Assembly (NCBI GenBank): GCA_004335635.1
Contig: QAXH01005186.1
Coordinates: forward strand, 1-18,052
Direction of reading: 5' to 3'
Length of the DNA stretch: 18,052 nt
Source: Chloromonas sp. AAM2
Lineage: Eukaryota > Chlorophyta > Chlorophyceae > Chlamydomonadales > Chlamydomonadaceae
The notes under the pieces were generated by a model. That model ran no database searches. It was not told where the DNA came from and saw only the letters and a program-made list of their open reading frames with translations. Below are positions 1-8,300 of the stretch, piece by piece (position 1 is the stretch's first letter; each line of letters starts with the position of its first letter). Made by a program: the position numbers and the translations under genes.

Positions 1-92
1 AGACTAGCAAGCGCAGACTAGCAAGCGCAGACTAGCAAGCGCAGACTAGCAAGCGCAGACTAGTAGCGCAGACTAGTAAGCGCAGACTCGCT
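1..92. repeat. 14-bp tandem repeat at the window edge
   Basis: Six or seven copies of a 14-base unit (agactagcaagcgc) run from base 1. The first four are perfect. Later copies change agcaagc to agtagc or agtaagc and the array fades near base 92. It lies in what should be an intron of the plus-strand gene entering from the left, and the array probably continues outside the window. Confidence 0.9.
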
Positions 93-252
93 CAGGGAAG
101 GAAAAGGGGGAGTGTTGGCAGAATATGCAACTTCCGTCTGGAACAAGCATGCAAATACAATACAAATCAGCAATGGCTCCATGCCTTTTCTAGCGACTGT
201 TACAAGCCGTTTCTGACCACGTGAGTCTGACTGTAACCACATATGGTCGCAG

Positions 253-3233
253 GCTGCTGCGCGTGAGGCTGGGCGGGACGAGGCGAGCCGTGGGGAGGCG
301 CTGGGGGAGGGGGCAGGAGTGTTCCGATACATCAACACGGCTCTTGGTGAGTTGGTTGGGGTTAGTTGGCGTCAGCTGGTGCAGCAGGCCCTTGATTAGA
401 ATGTGCGAGTTGCACTAGGACAGTGTGTATGTGTGTGGTTGTGGCTGACTGACATGTCTCCAGCACTGCACGTTGCACGTGTGACAGCCTGACTTGTGTT
501 TTTGTAAGATTTCCTAACACAGTGAACTTGCAGAACGACCTTTGATCTTGTGGTTGCTCGCTTCTGTACAAAGGTGGTCCTTTTCATCTATTCACAACGT
601 GCATTGAGGATTTACAGTACACAGGCGTCTGTCTCAATCCAACATGCATGCTGTGCCATGTGCCCATGTGTCCATGTGCCCATGTGCCCATGTGCCCATG
701 CGCCCATGTGCCCATGCGCCCATGTGCCCATATGCCCATGTGTCCATGTGCCCATGTGTCCAGGTGCCCAGGTGCCCATGTGTCCATGTGTCCATGTGTC
801 ACTCAACGGTGGTGAGGCCGCTGCCGCAACACTGTGCCACCCGAGCTTGCTGACCCGTTTTCCCTTTCCTGCCTTTCGCTGCTGAGCAGTCCTCCCCAGA
901 CCAAAGGGGTAACAAACCGGTGTTTCCGTTCTGTCTGTTGCATGATTCAGGTGACGGCGGTGAAGCCGCAGCCATGGTTCGCCAGGTTGAGTCTAGCCTG
1001 GACAGACAAGCCACGGCTCGACTGTGGGGGCCAGGAGGCACAGGTAAGGGCGCCATGCATTCGAGCGGCATGGAATGGGTCAGCAGGGCAGTCGTCGCAG
1101 GGCGCGGAACAGAAGTGAAGGGTAGGGTCCCCGTCTGTTGCTCAAGATGGGGCAGGGCTTGACGAGAGCTTTCGATTGAGCCCCTTTTCATGTAATTCTG
1201 AGCCGTTTCTGGGTGGTTTCCAAAAATGGTCCCAGATTTCAAAAAGCCGAGGCCATTTTTGATCATAGGGTCACGGATTTTTTAACCCTCCCCCCCCCCT
1301 GGGTGGGGTGTCCATTTGTCAGCTGGTGTTGTCCTGTTTCACTTGCCCTGCCTTCCAACGATCAGCCTTTCCCGTCAAACAGCCTCACACCCAACATCAT
1401 GCACTGGTGAGGATGATATGCTGCCTCACCACCTCACCCTGAACAGCCTGCCCCATCCCACCTCGGACCGCCCCACCCGTCCCTTGGCTATTCATCTGCC
1501 CCTCCCGACCTTTGCAGGGTCCTCTGGTTTAAACAACACATCTTGCCCCATCTCCTGCACACCCTTTTGCTCACGCTTTGCTCTACTTGGTGCCCCTTTC
1601 TTGTCCCTTGCTTATTGTTTGCAGGTCGCTGGAGTTCGAAGCCAGCCTTTTGCCATTTTGACACATTTTACTCACCTCTGCTTTTAATCACATGCCTTCA
1701 CTTATTCCTTCCTGACTTGTCGCAGGTCCTTCGGGTTCAAAGCCCGGGGGTAAGGCAGGTGCAGCCCGAGGGGACTCCAGACAGCGGCTCATGGACCAGC
1801 AGAAACGGATTGAGGCCTGCCAGTCCAAGGTGAAGGGATTGATGTTAATTTGCTTCAGGAGGCAGCAGTGCATGCACCAGCTGAACGCCCTCCCTACACC
1901 AGTTGTACATCAACTAAGAAATGATTGCAGTGAGTCGCCCTCCCTACACCAGTTGTACATCAACTATGAAATGATTGCAGTGAGTCGCCCTCCCTACACC
2001 AGTTGTACATCAACTAAGAAATGATTGCAGTGAGTCGCCCTCCCTACACCAATTGTACATCAACTAAGAAATGATTGCAGTGAGTCGGTCGGTTTCTTGC
2101 TGCTGCATCCTACTTGTATCACTTGGTAACTTGTGCTGCTGATCAAAACCTCGCTACAATGCCCAATCAATGCACTTCCTTTTTTCCACGGGGGGGCCTG
2201 ATATGTATTAGTTCATGTGTGTGCAGGTGTCGCACTTCCAGGCCATGCTTGTGCGCAATAGGTCGAACACCACCCTAGCTCCCCAAGTAGCAGCGAACCT
2301 CAAAGTCGCGCAGGTGAAGGGTGGATCAACAGACTGATGGGGCTGCTCTTGAGCGGAGAACTACCAGGATGCCGGTCGGATGCCTTTCATGAAAGGAGCC
2401 AGGAATGAACTTGCCTTTCTTTGTCTCCTCGGTTTGTTGTTGGTCTTTACATAGCCTGCAGTCTGGAGAGGACTGCTCAGCGGGGGCAAGGGAGTGAGGC
2501 AGGGAAAACAAATGGCACAAGTTTCTCCTCGATTTGTTTTCCTGCTTAGAGTAGGCCATGTCCAGTGTCTGCTTCCCGAATGCAAAGAAATCGTTTCAGG
2601 TGTAGTAGGCAAGACAGCAGAACGTTTCTGTCGGCAGCCCCTGGACTGCAAAGTTAGGATTGATTGATTTGTTACGTCAGGAAAGCCACCAAAGGACACG
2701 GAACGGGATGTGTACCGCCCTGACCTACCCTGAGCCGAAGGAAACAAGAAAGGCAGAAACAAAGGCAGAAACACGCACGAAGGCAAGGTATGATCCCTGA
2801 AACGACGAATTTTCATACCTGACCTGTTTGCTGGCTGAGCTGGCTACTGGCCTGCCCAATGCACAACTAAGTGTGACCACGTAACATCCAAATGAATTTT
2901 AAGTTCACATTCCTGAATTGGCCTGCCCAATGCAAATAACCGGGACCAAATAACAGCCATAACTGATAAGGTAGTCTCCTGGCGTGGTGCAGGCTGAGCT
3001 GGCTGCTGCCCTGCCATGCCCTGCCCCGCCCTGGCTAGTGACCACTGAACTTAATTAACTAGCTAACCAACGGCCAAACTGAACTGACTGAATGTGACTA
3101 ACGCCCATACTTTTAAGAGATCACATTCCTGAACTCTGTGCAGGCTGAGCTTGCAGCTGCTCAAGCGGAACAGGCCCGCATGACGGGAGCAGTCAGGGCC
3201 GCGGAGCAGCAGAAGAAAAACATCAAGTTCTGA
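253..3233 (+). CDS. ZGPAT-like (CCCH zinc finger/G-patch) protein, C-terminal part; 5' end outside window
   Basis: Five exons join in phase: 253-346, 951-1043, 1726-1829, 2227-2313 and 3144-3233 (TGA). Each has a CAG acceptor and each but the last a GT donor (gtgagt, gtaagg, gtgaag, gtgaag). They encode about 156 residues. The visible part starts with a Glu/Ala/Gly-rich linker, then GVFRYIN, a Gly/Ser linker, and a predicted coiled coil from RLMDQQKRIEACQSK through an RN pair to the terminal KKNIKF. This order matches the tail of ZGPAT-type proteins, which have a GVF-x-(F/Y)-(L/I)-N box, a coiled coil containing RN, and a Lys-rich end closing on Phe. Human ZGPAT is a nuclear transcriptional repressor with a CCCH finger and a G-patch. 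Those domains would lie left of the window, so family assignment is inference from the tail. Exon structure is well supported; identity is moderate. Confidence 0.62.
347..950 (+). other. Intron with decayed copy of the next exon start
   Basis: This intron runs between donor gtgagt at 347 and the CAG at 948-950. It contains the 8-bp minisatellite at 654-800. Bases 806-825 match 17 of 20 with 954-973, the start of the following exon. The remainder shows no coding signal that I trust. Confidence 0.55.
654..800. repeat. 8-bp minisatellite, about 18 units
   Basis: A near-perfect array of the unit cccatgtg with variants tccatgtg, cccatgcg, cccatatg and cccaggtg. Because 8 is not a multiple of 3, every frame on both strands stays open and gives 8-residue repeats (HVPMCPCA type). 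These apparent ORFs are artefacts of the repeat. The array lies inside an intron of the ZGPAT-like gene. Confidence 0.95.
1886..2085. repeat. Four tandem copies of a 50-bp unit
   Basis: Units begin at 1886, 1936, 1986 and 2036. Each starts cgccctccctacacc and ends atgattgcagtgagt. Copies differ by single bases only, so the array is young. It lies in the 397-bp intron 1830-2226. Every unit carries a pyrimidine run followed by ttgcag, which resembles a 3' splice site, and gtgagt, which resembles a donor. The splice-like motif is therefore present four times. Confidence 0.95.
2687..2735. repeat. Left arm of 49-bp inverted repeat
   Basis: This segment pairs with 3632-3680 on the opposite strand, 46 of 49 positions matching. 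The shared core is gggatgtgtaccgccctgac. Both arms are followed inward by purine-rich sequence with repeated aaggcagaaa, so weaker similarity extends further. This arm is in the last intron of the ZGPAT-like gene. Confidence 0.85.
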
Positions 3234-3323
3234 CCAGCCCAGCTTGTGCACAGGCACTTGCACACACGCCCTGCTTGTGCGTTGTGGCTGACGAACTGAT
3301 TCTGTTGTAGCAGTAGATGTTCC

Positions 3324-3328
3324 TGTAA
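3324..3328 (+). terminator. TGTAA poly(A) signal of the ZGPAT-like gene
   Basis: TGTAA is the usual polyadenylation motif of chlorophyte nuclear genes. It lies about 90 bases after the TGA at 3231-3233 on the same strand and is the first occurrence downstream. The assignment rests on motif and position only. Confidence 0.5.
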
Positions 3329-3631
3329 TCTGTTCTGCACAACCTGTTGCTTAACACAGATAGACAGACAAGCGGGTGCAGCTGCGCTAGTTGCTGGCTG
3401 ACAAGGAACAACGCTCGCTTGGCTTTCATTTCTGGCAACGTCCTGTGTCAGTACTCCCATTCTTTTAAGCACTTCCCGGCACGCTTTGCACGCTTTTGTT
3501 GCACGCTTGGCGCTTTGAGCCTCTCATGCTCTGTTTCTGGCTTTCGCAGCCGGTTGCCTTCGTTTCTGCCTTATTCCTTTCTGCCTTCGGACCTCTTTCT
3601 GCCTTTTTTCCTGCCTTCCTTCTCCTTTCTT

Positions 3632-3680
3632 GCTCAGGGTAGGTCAGGGCGGTACACATCCCGTCCCGCATCCTTTGGTG
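3632..3680. repeat. Right arm of 49-bp inverted repeat
   Basis: Reverse-complement partner of 2687-2735, with about 0.9 kb between arms. The arms enclose the terminal coding exon, stop codon and poly(A) motif of the ZGPAT-like gene. It is preceded by a pyrimidine-rich tract with repeated ttctgcctt (3564-3630), the complement of the aaggcagaa motif beside the left arm. Confidence 0.85.
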
Positions 3681-3784
3681 TAAACAGGTACATTGGCCTA
3701 CAAAGCAGCTTCAGCCTATCCGGAACCGCATAGCACTGTGTGAAGGGGATTCAGGGAGCCCACCTGTCCTACACATATATACAC

Positions 3785-4067
3785 ATGTTTATGTTGCAAA
3801 GGCACATACGCATCCCGTATGACCGCTTTCCTCGCTTCACGCTCAACGCCTTCTTGGAAGCCGCACAAAAATCAAAGTTCAATGTGAGTGTGCTGCCTGG
3901 ATGAGTTGAACTGAATGTCGGCTGAGTTGAGTTGGATGCCGGCTCGTCATGGCTGATGATCAGGTCGGCTGATCACGATGACTGTGGTCATCGGTCATCA
4001 TGACTTTCAGCACAGCCTCCAGTTATCAGCCTTGCAAGCGCCTCTCGCGCTGCAGATCCACAACTAG
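3785..4067 (+). CDS. Possible two-exon small protein, unrecognised
   Basis: Exon 3785-3883 starts at ATG and reads MFMLQRHIRIPYDRFPRF, then TLNAFLEAAQKSKFN, up to a consensus donor (gtgagtg). The acceptor CAG at 4008-4010 opens a phase-matched exon 4011-4067 ending in TAG, giving 51 residues. The first exon has coding-like composition and a good donor. The second overlaps, on the opposite strand, the proposed last exon of the minus-strand gene (4026-4049), so both cannot easily be right. The first exon could also belong to a longer transcript with an upstream exon. I recognise no family. Confidence 0.3.
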
Positions 4068-5288
4068 CCTTGCACCTGTCGGAGGAGGCCAGCTGCGCTG
4101 CAGCCATTATGAACAGATTGTGCAGAAGCTTGACTTGGAACAGTGTCTACCTTCAAATCCTCCTCCTCCTCCTGACCTTCGCTTTTGACGCCAAGATAGC
4201 CCATCGAGCATGGCTGGCTAGCGGTTGTGCTGCATCCATGTTGCTCATAAGCAGCTAAGTTGCGGGTGATTGCTCTACCAAAGCAAAGTAAAAGCACGTT
4301 GACTATCAGTGAGGGCCCACATGCACTCAGCGTGAAGGCAAGCAACAAAAAACGACAAACAGCAAACTGCTCTGACCGTGCTGTTGTCAATAGAGCTGGT
4401 GCTGTCAGCTCTACTGACAACAGCAGGAGTTGAACACGCCTTGCCAAAGATCTGTGCCAAGGGCCGACTCTCCGGGTGCGGGTCGTTACAGAATTGCCCA
4501 GGTAGACCAAGCAAGCTCCGGGGCAGCTCAAGGCCTGTTCCAAGGTAGCAGTACAGGTTGCTGTCACGTCAAGTTTCTTCACTAATATATGCTTGCAAGG
4601 TCGTCTGAGTGAACACTTACAAGGCGGTCACCGACTCGTCCAGCAGCGCCATCGAAGCTAGTCCGGATCAAGGCGTGTCCAACAACAGCGAACATTGTTC
4701 CACTTTGAGTGCGTATCGCAGTTAGTAGACAAGGAAACCCAAACGCCGCATCTGTCACGTCATCATCGCGTGATCCTTTGAGCAGCCAGACTTCAGTGAG
4801 AGCCCTTCAAACATGCCGAACCATCGCAGTACTGCGACAATGCGCATACAGAGGCGATTGATTAGAGTGGAGTCGCCATTTGCAGCACACCGCCCCGCCC
4901 AGGGGCAGCTGCCAGCCCCTTGATGAGCGCCCGAGGCGTTTCCAAGGGCAGGCCATCAAACTTGTCCGCATGATACAGCGCCTGCACACCGGCCAGCAGG
5001 GTGATCGCGTGGTGGACACGCGGATTGGTCAGGACAGCGAGTACAATTCGCACAACACGACAAGACACAACTTCAATGCAAACACTCTATAAACTTATCA
5101 CAGGGCGCGGTTTGTAACGTGTTGTCGGCAATCTGGCGCACGACTGATGACTTACTCAATGCCGAGAGCTGCATAACCATACGGCTTCACAAGCATCAAT
5201 GCAAACAACTTAGCCGCAACGGCTGAAATCGTATTGTCCAACGATCGAGACAGACACTACCGAATACATCACCATGTCCAATTTCAGG
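4026..5288 (-). CDS. Minus-strand exon chain of unknown function (tail of the DSN1-like gene or separate gene)
   Basis: Reading downward, phase-compatible exons are 5261-5288, 5156-5222 (donor gtaagt), 4891-5084, 4621-4657 (donor gtaagt), 4419-4560, 4151-4213 (donor gtagac) and 4026-4049 (TGA). Clear peptides include LVKPYGYAALGI, VVRIVLAVLTNPRVHHAITL, ALYHADKFDGLPLETPRALI, NLYCYLGTGLELPRSLLG and FCNDPHPESRPLAQIFGKA, with an acidic tail GYLGVKSEGQEEEEDLK. The second, fourth and fifth exons have the best splice sites. Acceptors at 5085 (gag) and 4658 (tag) are weaker. If the donor at 4890 is not used, translation stops at TAA 4862-4864, and the ttgtaag near 4620 would then be a poly(A) signal instead of a donor. 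No family recognised. It is in phase with the exon at 5353-5430, so one gene is possible. Confidence 0.4.
4379..4425. other. Strong hairpin overlapping a 5' splice site
   Basis: Arms 4379-4397 and 4407-4425 are 19 bp with one mismatch around a 9-base loop. On the minus strand the proposed exon 4419-4560 ends inside the stem, and its donor (gtcagt) is fully base-paired. If this frame is not spliced, it runs on to a TAG at 4275-4277. Confidence 0.6.
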
Positions 5289-5352
5289 CTTGCAGGCACT
5301 ACCAACTACCAAAGGCTTAATATGTAGCCACATGCACTGTATACCCAATCAC

Positions 5353-8300
5353 CTGCAGCTCGGCTGCTGCCTGGTGAGAGCTGCGCATGACCAGCTTGGC
5401 CTTGGCTATAACGCCCTCCACATGGAGCACCTGAGTCACACATGGGCATGAGACACTTGTGGCATCATGTACTCAGTCACTTGTGATCCGCCACAGAGCT
5501 TTGTTGAACCCGTTGGTGCACTGGCGAGGATCAAGATCAAATAGTTCTGATTGTTTTCCTCCCAGCCGAGGAGTCCCTCCCCGACTGAAGGCTATGCAAA
5601 CAACAAGACCAGCAAGGCTGTGGTTGTGGTATGGTTATGATCACCCACCGTTGCCTCCACTGCAGATAGGGCATGCACTGCGGCGGTCTCCAGCTCCGCA
5701 CACGCGCCCACACACACCTCCCCGCCTTCTGGCACCGCCGCTGGTGTTGTTGCCCCCTCCACACCCCTTGACTCCACACCAACTGCAGCGGCATCAGTGG
5801 CGGCATCACCTGCACCTGCCTTAAACTCACTGGCCATTTCCAACTCTGAGCCGCCAATCCATTCACCACCACCAACCACACCTGCCGCTTCAGCAGTGTC
5901 TGACGGTTTCAATGTGTCACCACTCCTTGTGGCACCGACGGTTTCCGTCGCTGTGGCTGGTGCCAGGGCTGTCGCAGTGTCTGTGATTGTGGGACGTGCT
6001 GCGTTGGCACCACCCTCCACGCCCGCCTCGTCTCCTGCTCTCGCGCCTGCTTCCGCACCCTCTCCTGCTGCAGCGGCCGCCTCTGCCATCCACACCAACG
6101 CCGCCACCCCACCCACTCCCCACCCACTCCCGGCCTTTCCGCTCTGCCCTGCCACAAGCGGCTTTCCCATGGCCCCCTGGGTGCCAATATCGACGCCCTG
6201 TTGGCTCTCCAAAATGGCTTTTTGCCACACTTCCTCCTCCTTTTCCAAAGCGTGAAGTCGTACTTGGAGAGCCTCCTTAAGCCCTGGTCCCTCGGCAGCT
6301 TCTTTGATCATAGGGGCCCGCTTCCTGTAGCTGGTCACGTGTGGCTGCTGGCTGGAGCTGGAGCCGCTGGTGCTGGACGTCAGCTGGCTGGGCTGCAGCA
6401 GCAGGTGCCGTGCAGCTGCTACGGCGGAACCAAGCAGGGAGCAGAAACGAGCGCCCACCTGCCGAGCAGCTGCATCCAGAGCAGCCTGCAGCCAAAACCG
6501 CAATGTTACTCAAAGGTGCTTGTCGCCCAATCTGTCACTCAAAGGCCTTTCAGGGGGTATCTCGACATCAAATCAGGCAGGCATCATCACTTTTCAGCAT
6601 CCATCATTTCTGACCAAAAGCTGAACGCGGAAAATCTTATAACAAATTTTTCAAATGGCAAAGACCCTGTAAGCACACATTGCATGCTGAAAAGCCTTGG
6701 ACTTGAACAACAGGAGCTGTGGATGCACACTCAGCCTATGACCACTCACATCATCACATCTGTCAGCCACTCCATTGAGATTTGACCCTTCAGTTGCCTG
6801 CTGCATCCGCTGCTGGGACTGTTGCAGCAGTTGTGTGACCATGACCTGCAATGGTGTGACCATGGTGCATGCAGGTGTGACCATGACCTGCATGAGTAAG
6901 GATCGCCTGGTCAAACTGAGAGTTTTTGTGCCAGGCAAGGAGCATCTCATGTCATGACATGTCAAGGTTCACCCACACCCACGCATGCAATCCCAGTGAC
7001 AATGCAATCCCAGTAAACCGCCCACATTGACCCATTCACCCCAATACTTACTTGCGCACGTGCGACCATGCACATTCACCCACGCGCCCACGTCCCATCC
7101 ATGCATCACCCACCCACTCACTCACATCCACCCGCCCACACTGGCAACTGACCCATCATTCACCCACACACACTGACCATTTCCCCTCCCACCTGCACAC
7201 GTGTAACAGTAGGGCAATCCGCAGGCAAACACTCCATCAAGTGCTCATGCAACGGCACCTCCTCCTCCTCCTCCTCCACCACCACTGCCCGCTCCGTGTT
7301 CGCCCCACCATCCACCTCCCCGCCCCTCACGCCCTCCCCGCCTCCCGCCGCCCGGACCGGCCCCTGCCCTTCCACCCCCGCTGCAATCGCCTCAGCTCCC
7401 TCTTTCTCCAACTCCAGCCCCTGTGCGGCCTTCCCCGCATCGCCCCCTTCTCCCGCTCCCGTTCCCGCTGATGCCTGTTGTGCTGTAAGTGCTGCTGATG
7501 ACGCCAGGGCTGCAGGGGGTTGGTTAGCAGCTGTCGGCGTTGGTTGCTGGCTTGCCACCATGGCTGTCGCTGCTGTGGCCAGTTTGCTCTGGCTGTCATT
7601 GCTGGGGCCAATCCTGTCTGCTTTGGCCAGTTCTGGTTGCAGCGGCTGTTTTTGGTGTCTTTGGTTAGTGCAGGTTCTCAATCGTGGGGGTGCTGTTGCT
7701 GGAGCGACTTTTGTGGAAATGACATTGGCCAAAGGGCTGGTGGGAATAGCAGCGACGGTCCCGATTGCAGCCATGGTGTTGTTGGTTTCTGGTAATGGTT
7801 GGCTGGCTGCTAACTGGTGCAAGGTGGTGGGATATGGCTCACACTCTTGTGACTGTGGCTGTGAGGGTGGAAGAGGGGAGGTGGGTGGTAGGGGTGGTAA
7901 GGGTGTGGGAATGCGTTTGGGTGATGGTGCGGGGGCGGCAGGGGCGGGTAAAGGGCGTTTGCGAATGAAAGTAAATCCATCCACCTCCACCAGCTCGCGA
8001 CCTGTGGATGAGTGAGATGAATAAGGGTGCGGTCACACGTGAATTTGGGCGAATAATTTGGATCCGAATTTGGAAAATAATTTGGGTCGAAAGGTGGCAG
8101 ACGAGGCCCAAATTTGGATCCAAATTTGCCCGCGGTCACACTGTAGAGGCGCACCCAAATTTGGACAGGCAAATCTGGGATGGTAATCTGGCATGTTCAC
8201 ATAAATCAGTGTTGGGCTACGAAACTGCCCTGGGGATGCATGTACATGGAACCTGTGTGAGCAGCTGGCGAAGTGGTTGCAGATTTCAAGCACGCATGGA

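Larger units (their letters stand above)
3234..3784. other. Intergenic region
   Basis: After the stop of the ZGPAT-like gene this stretch holds the TGTAA motif, a pyrimidine-rich tract, and the right arm of the inverted repeat. Short frames occur, for example after the acceptor-like cag at 3686-3688, but none is bounded well enough to call a gene. Confidence 0.5.

Noticed and set aside
550..885. Cys/Pro/His-repeat ORFs on both strands
   Set aside because: They are produced by the 8-bp minisatellite, which keeps all frames open.
1630..1760. tRNA T-arm-like hairpins (gttcgaa and gttcaaa loops)
   Set aside because: There is no matching acceptor stem, D arm or anticodon arm. The sequences coincide with the duplicated acceptor/exon-start segments.
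1886..2085. CRISPR-like array
   Set aside because: The 50-bp units are contiguous, with no unique spacers, in eukaryotic intron context.
5797..6255. Plus-strand Ser/Ala/Pro-rich ORF
   Set aside because: Shadow of the minus-strand Ala/Gly-rich exon 5649-6485, which has phase-matched neighbours.
7296..8015. Plus-strand 239-codon ORF
   Set aside because: Shadow of minus-strand exon 7193-8001. The minus frame contains the structured RELVEVDGFTFIRKR start and matches phase on both sides.
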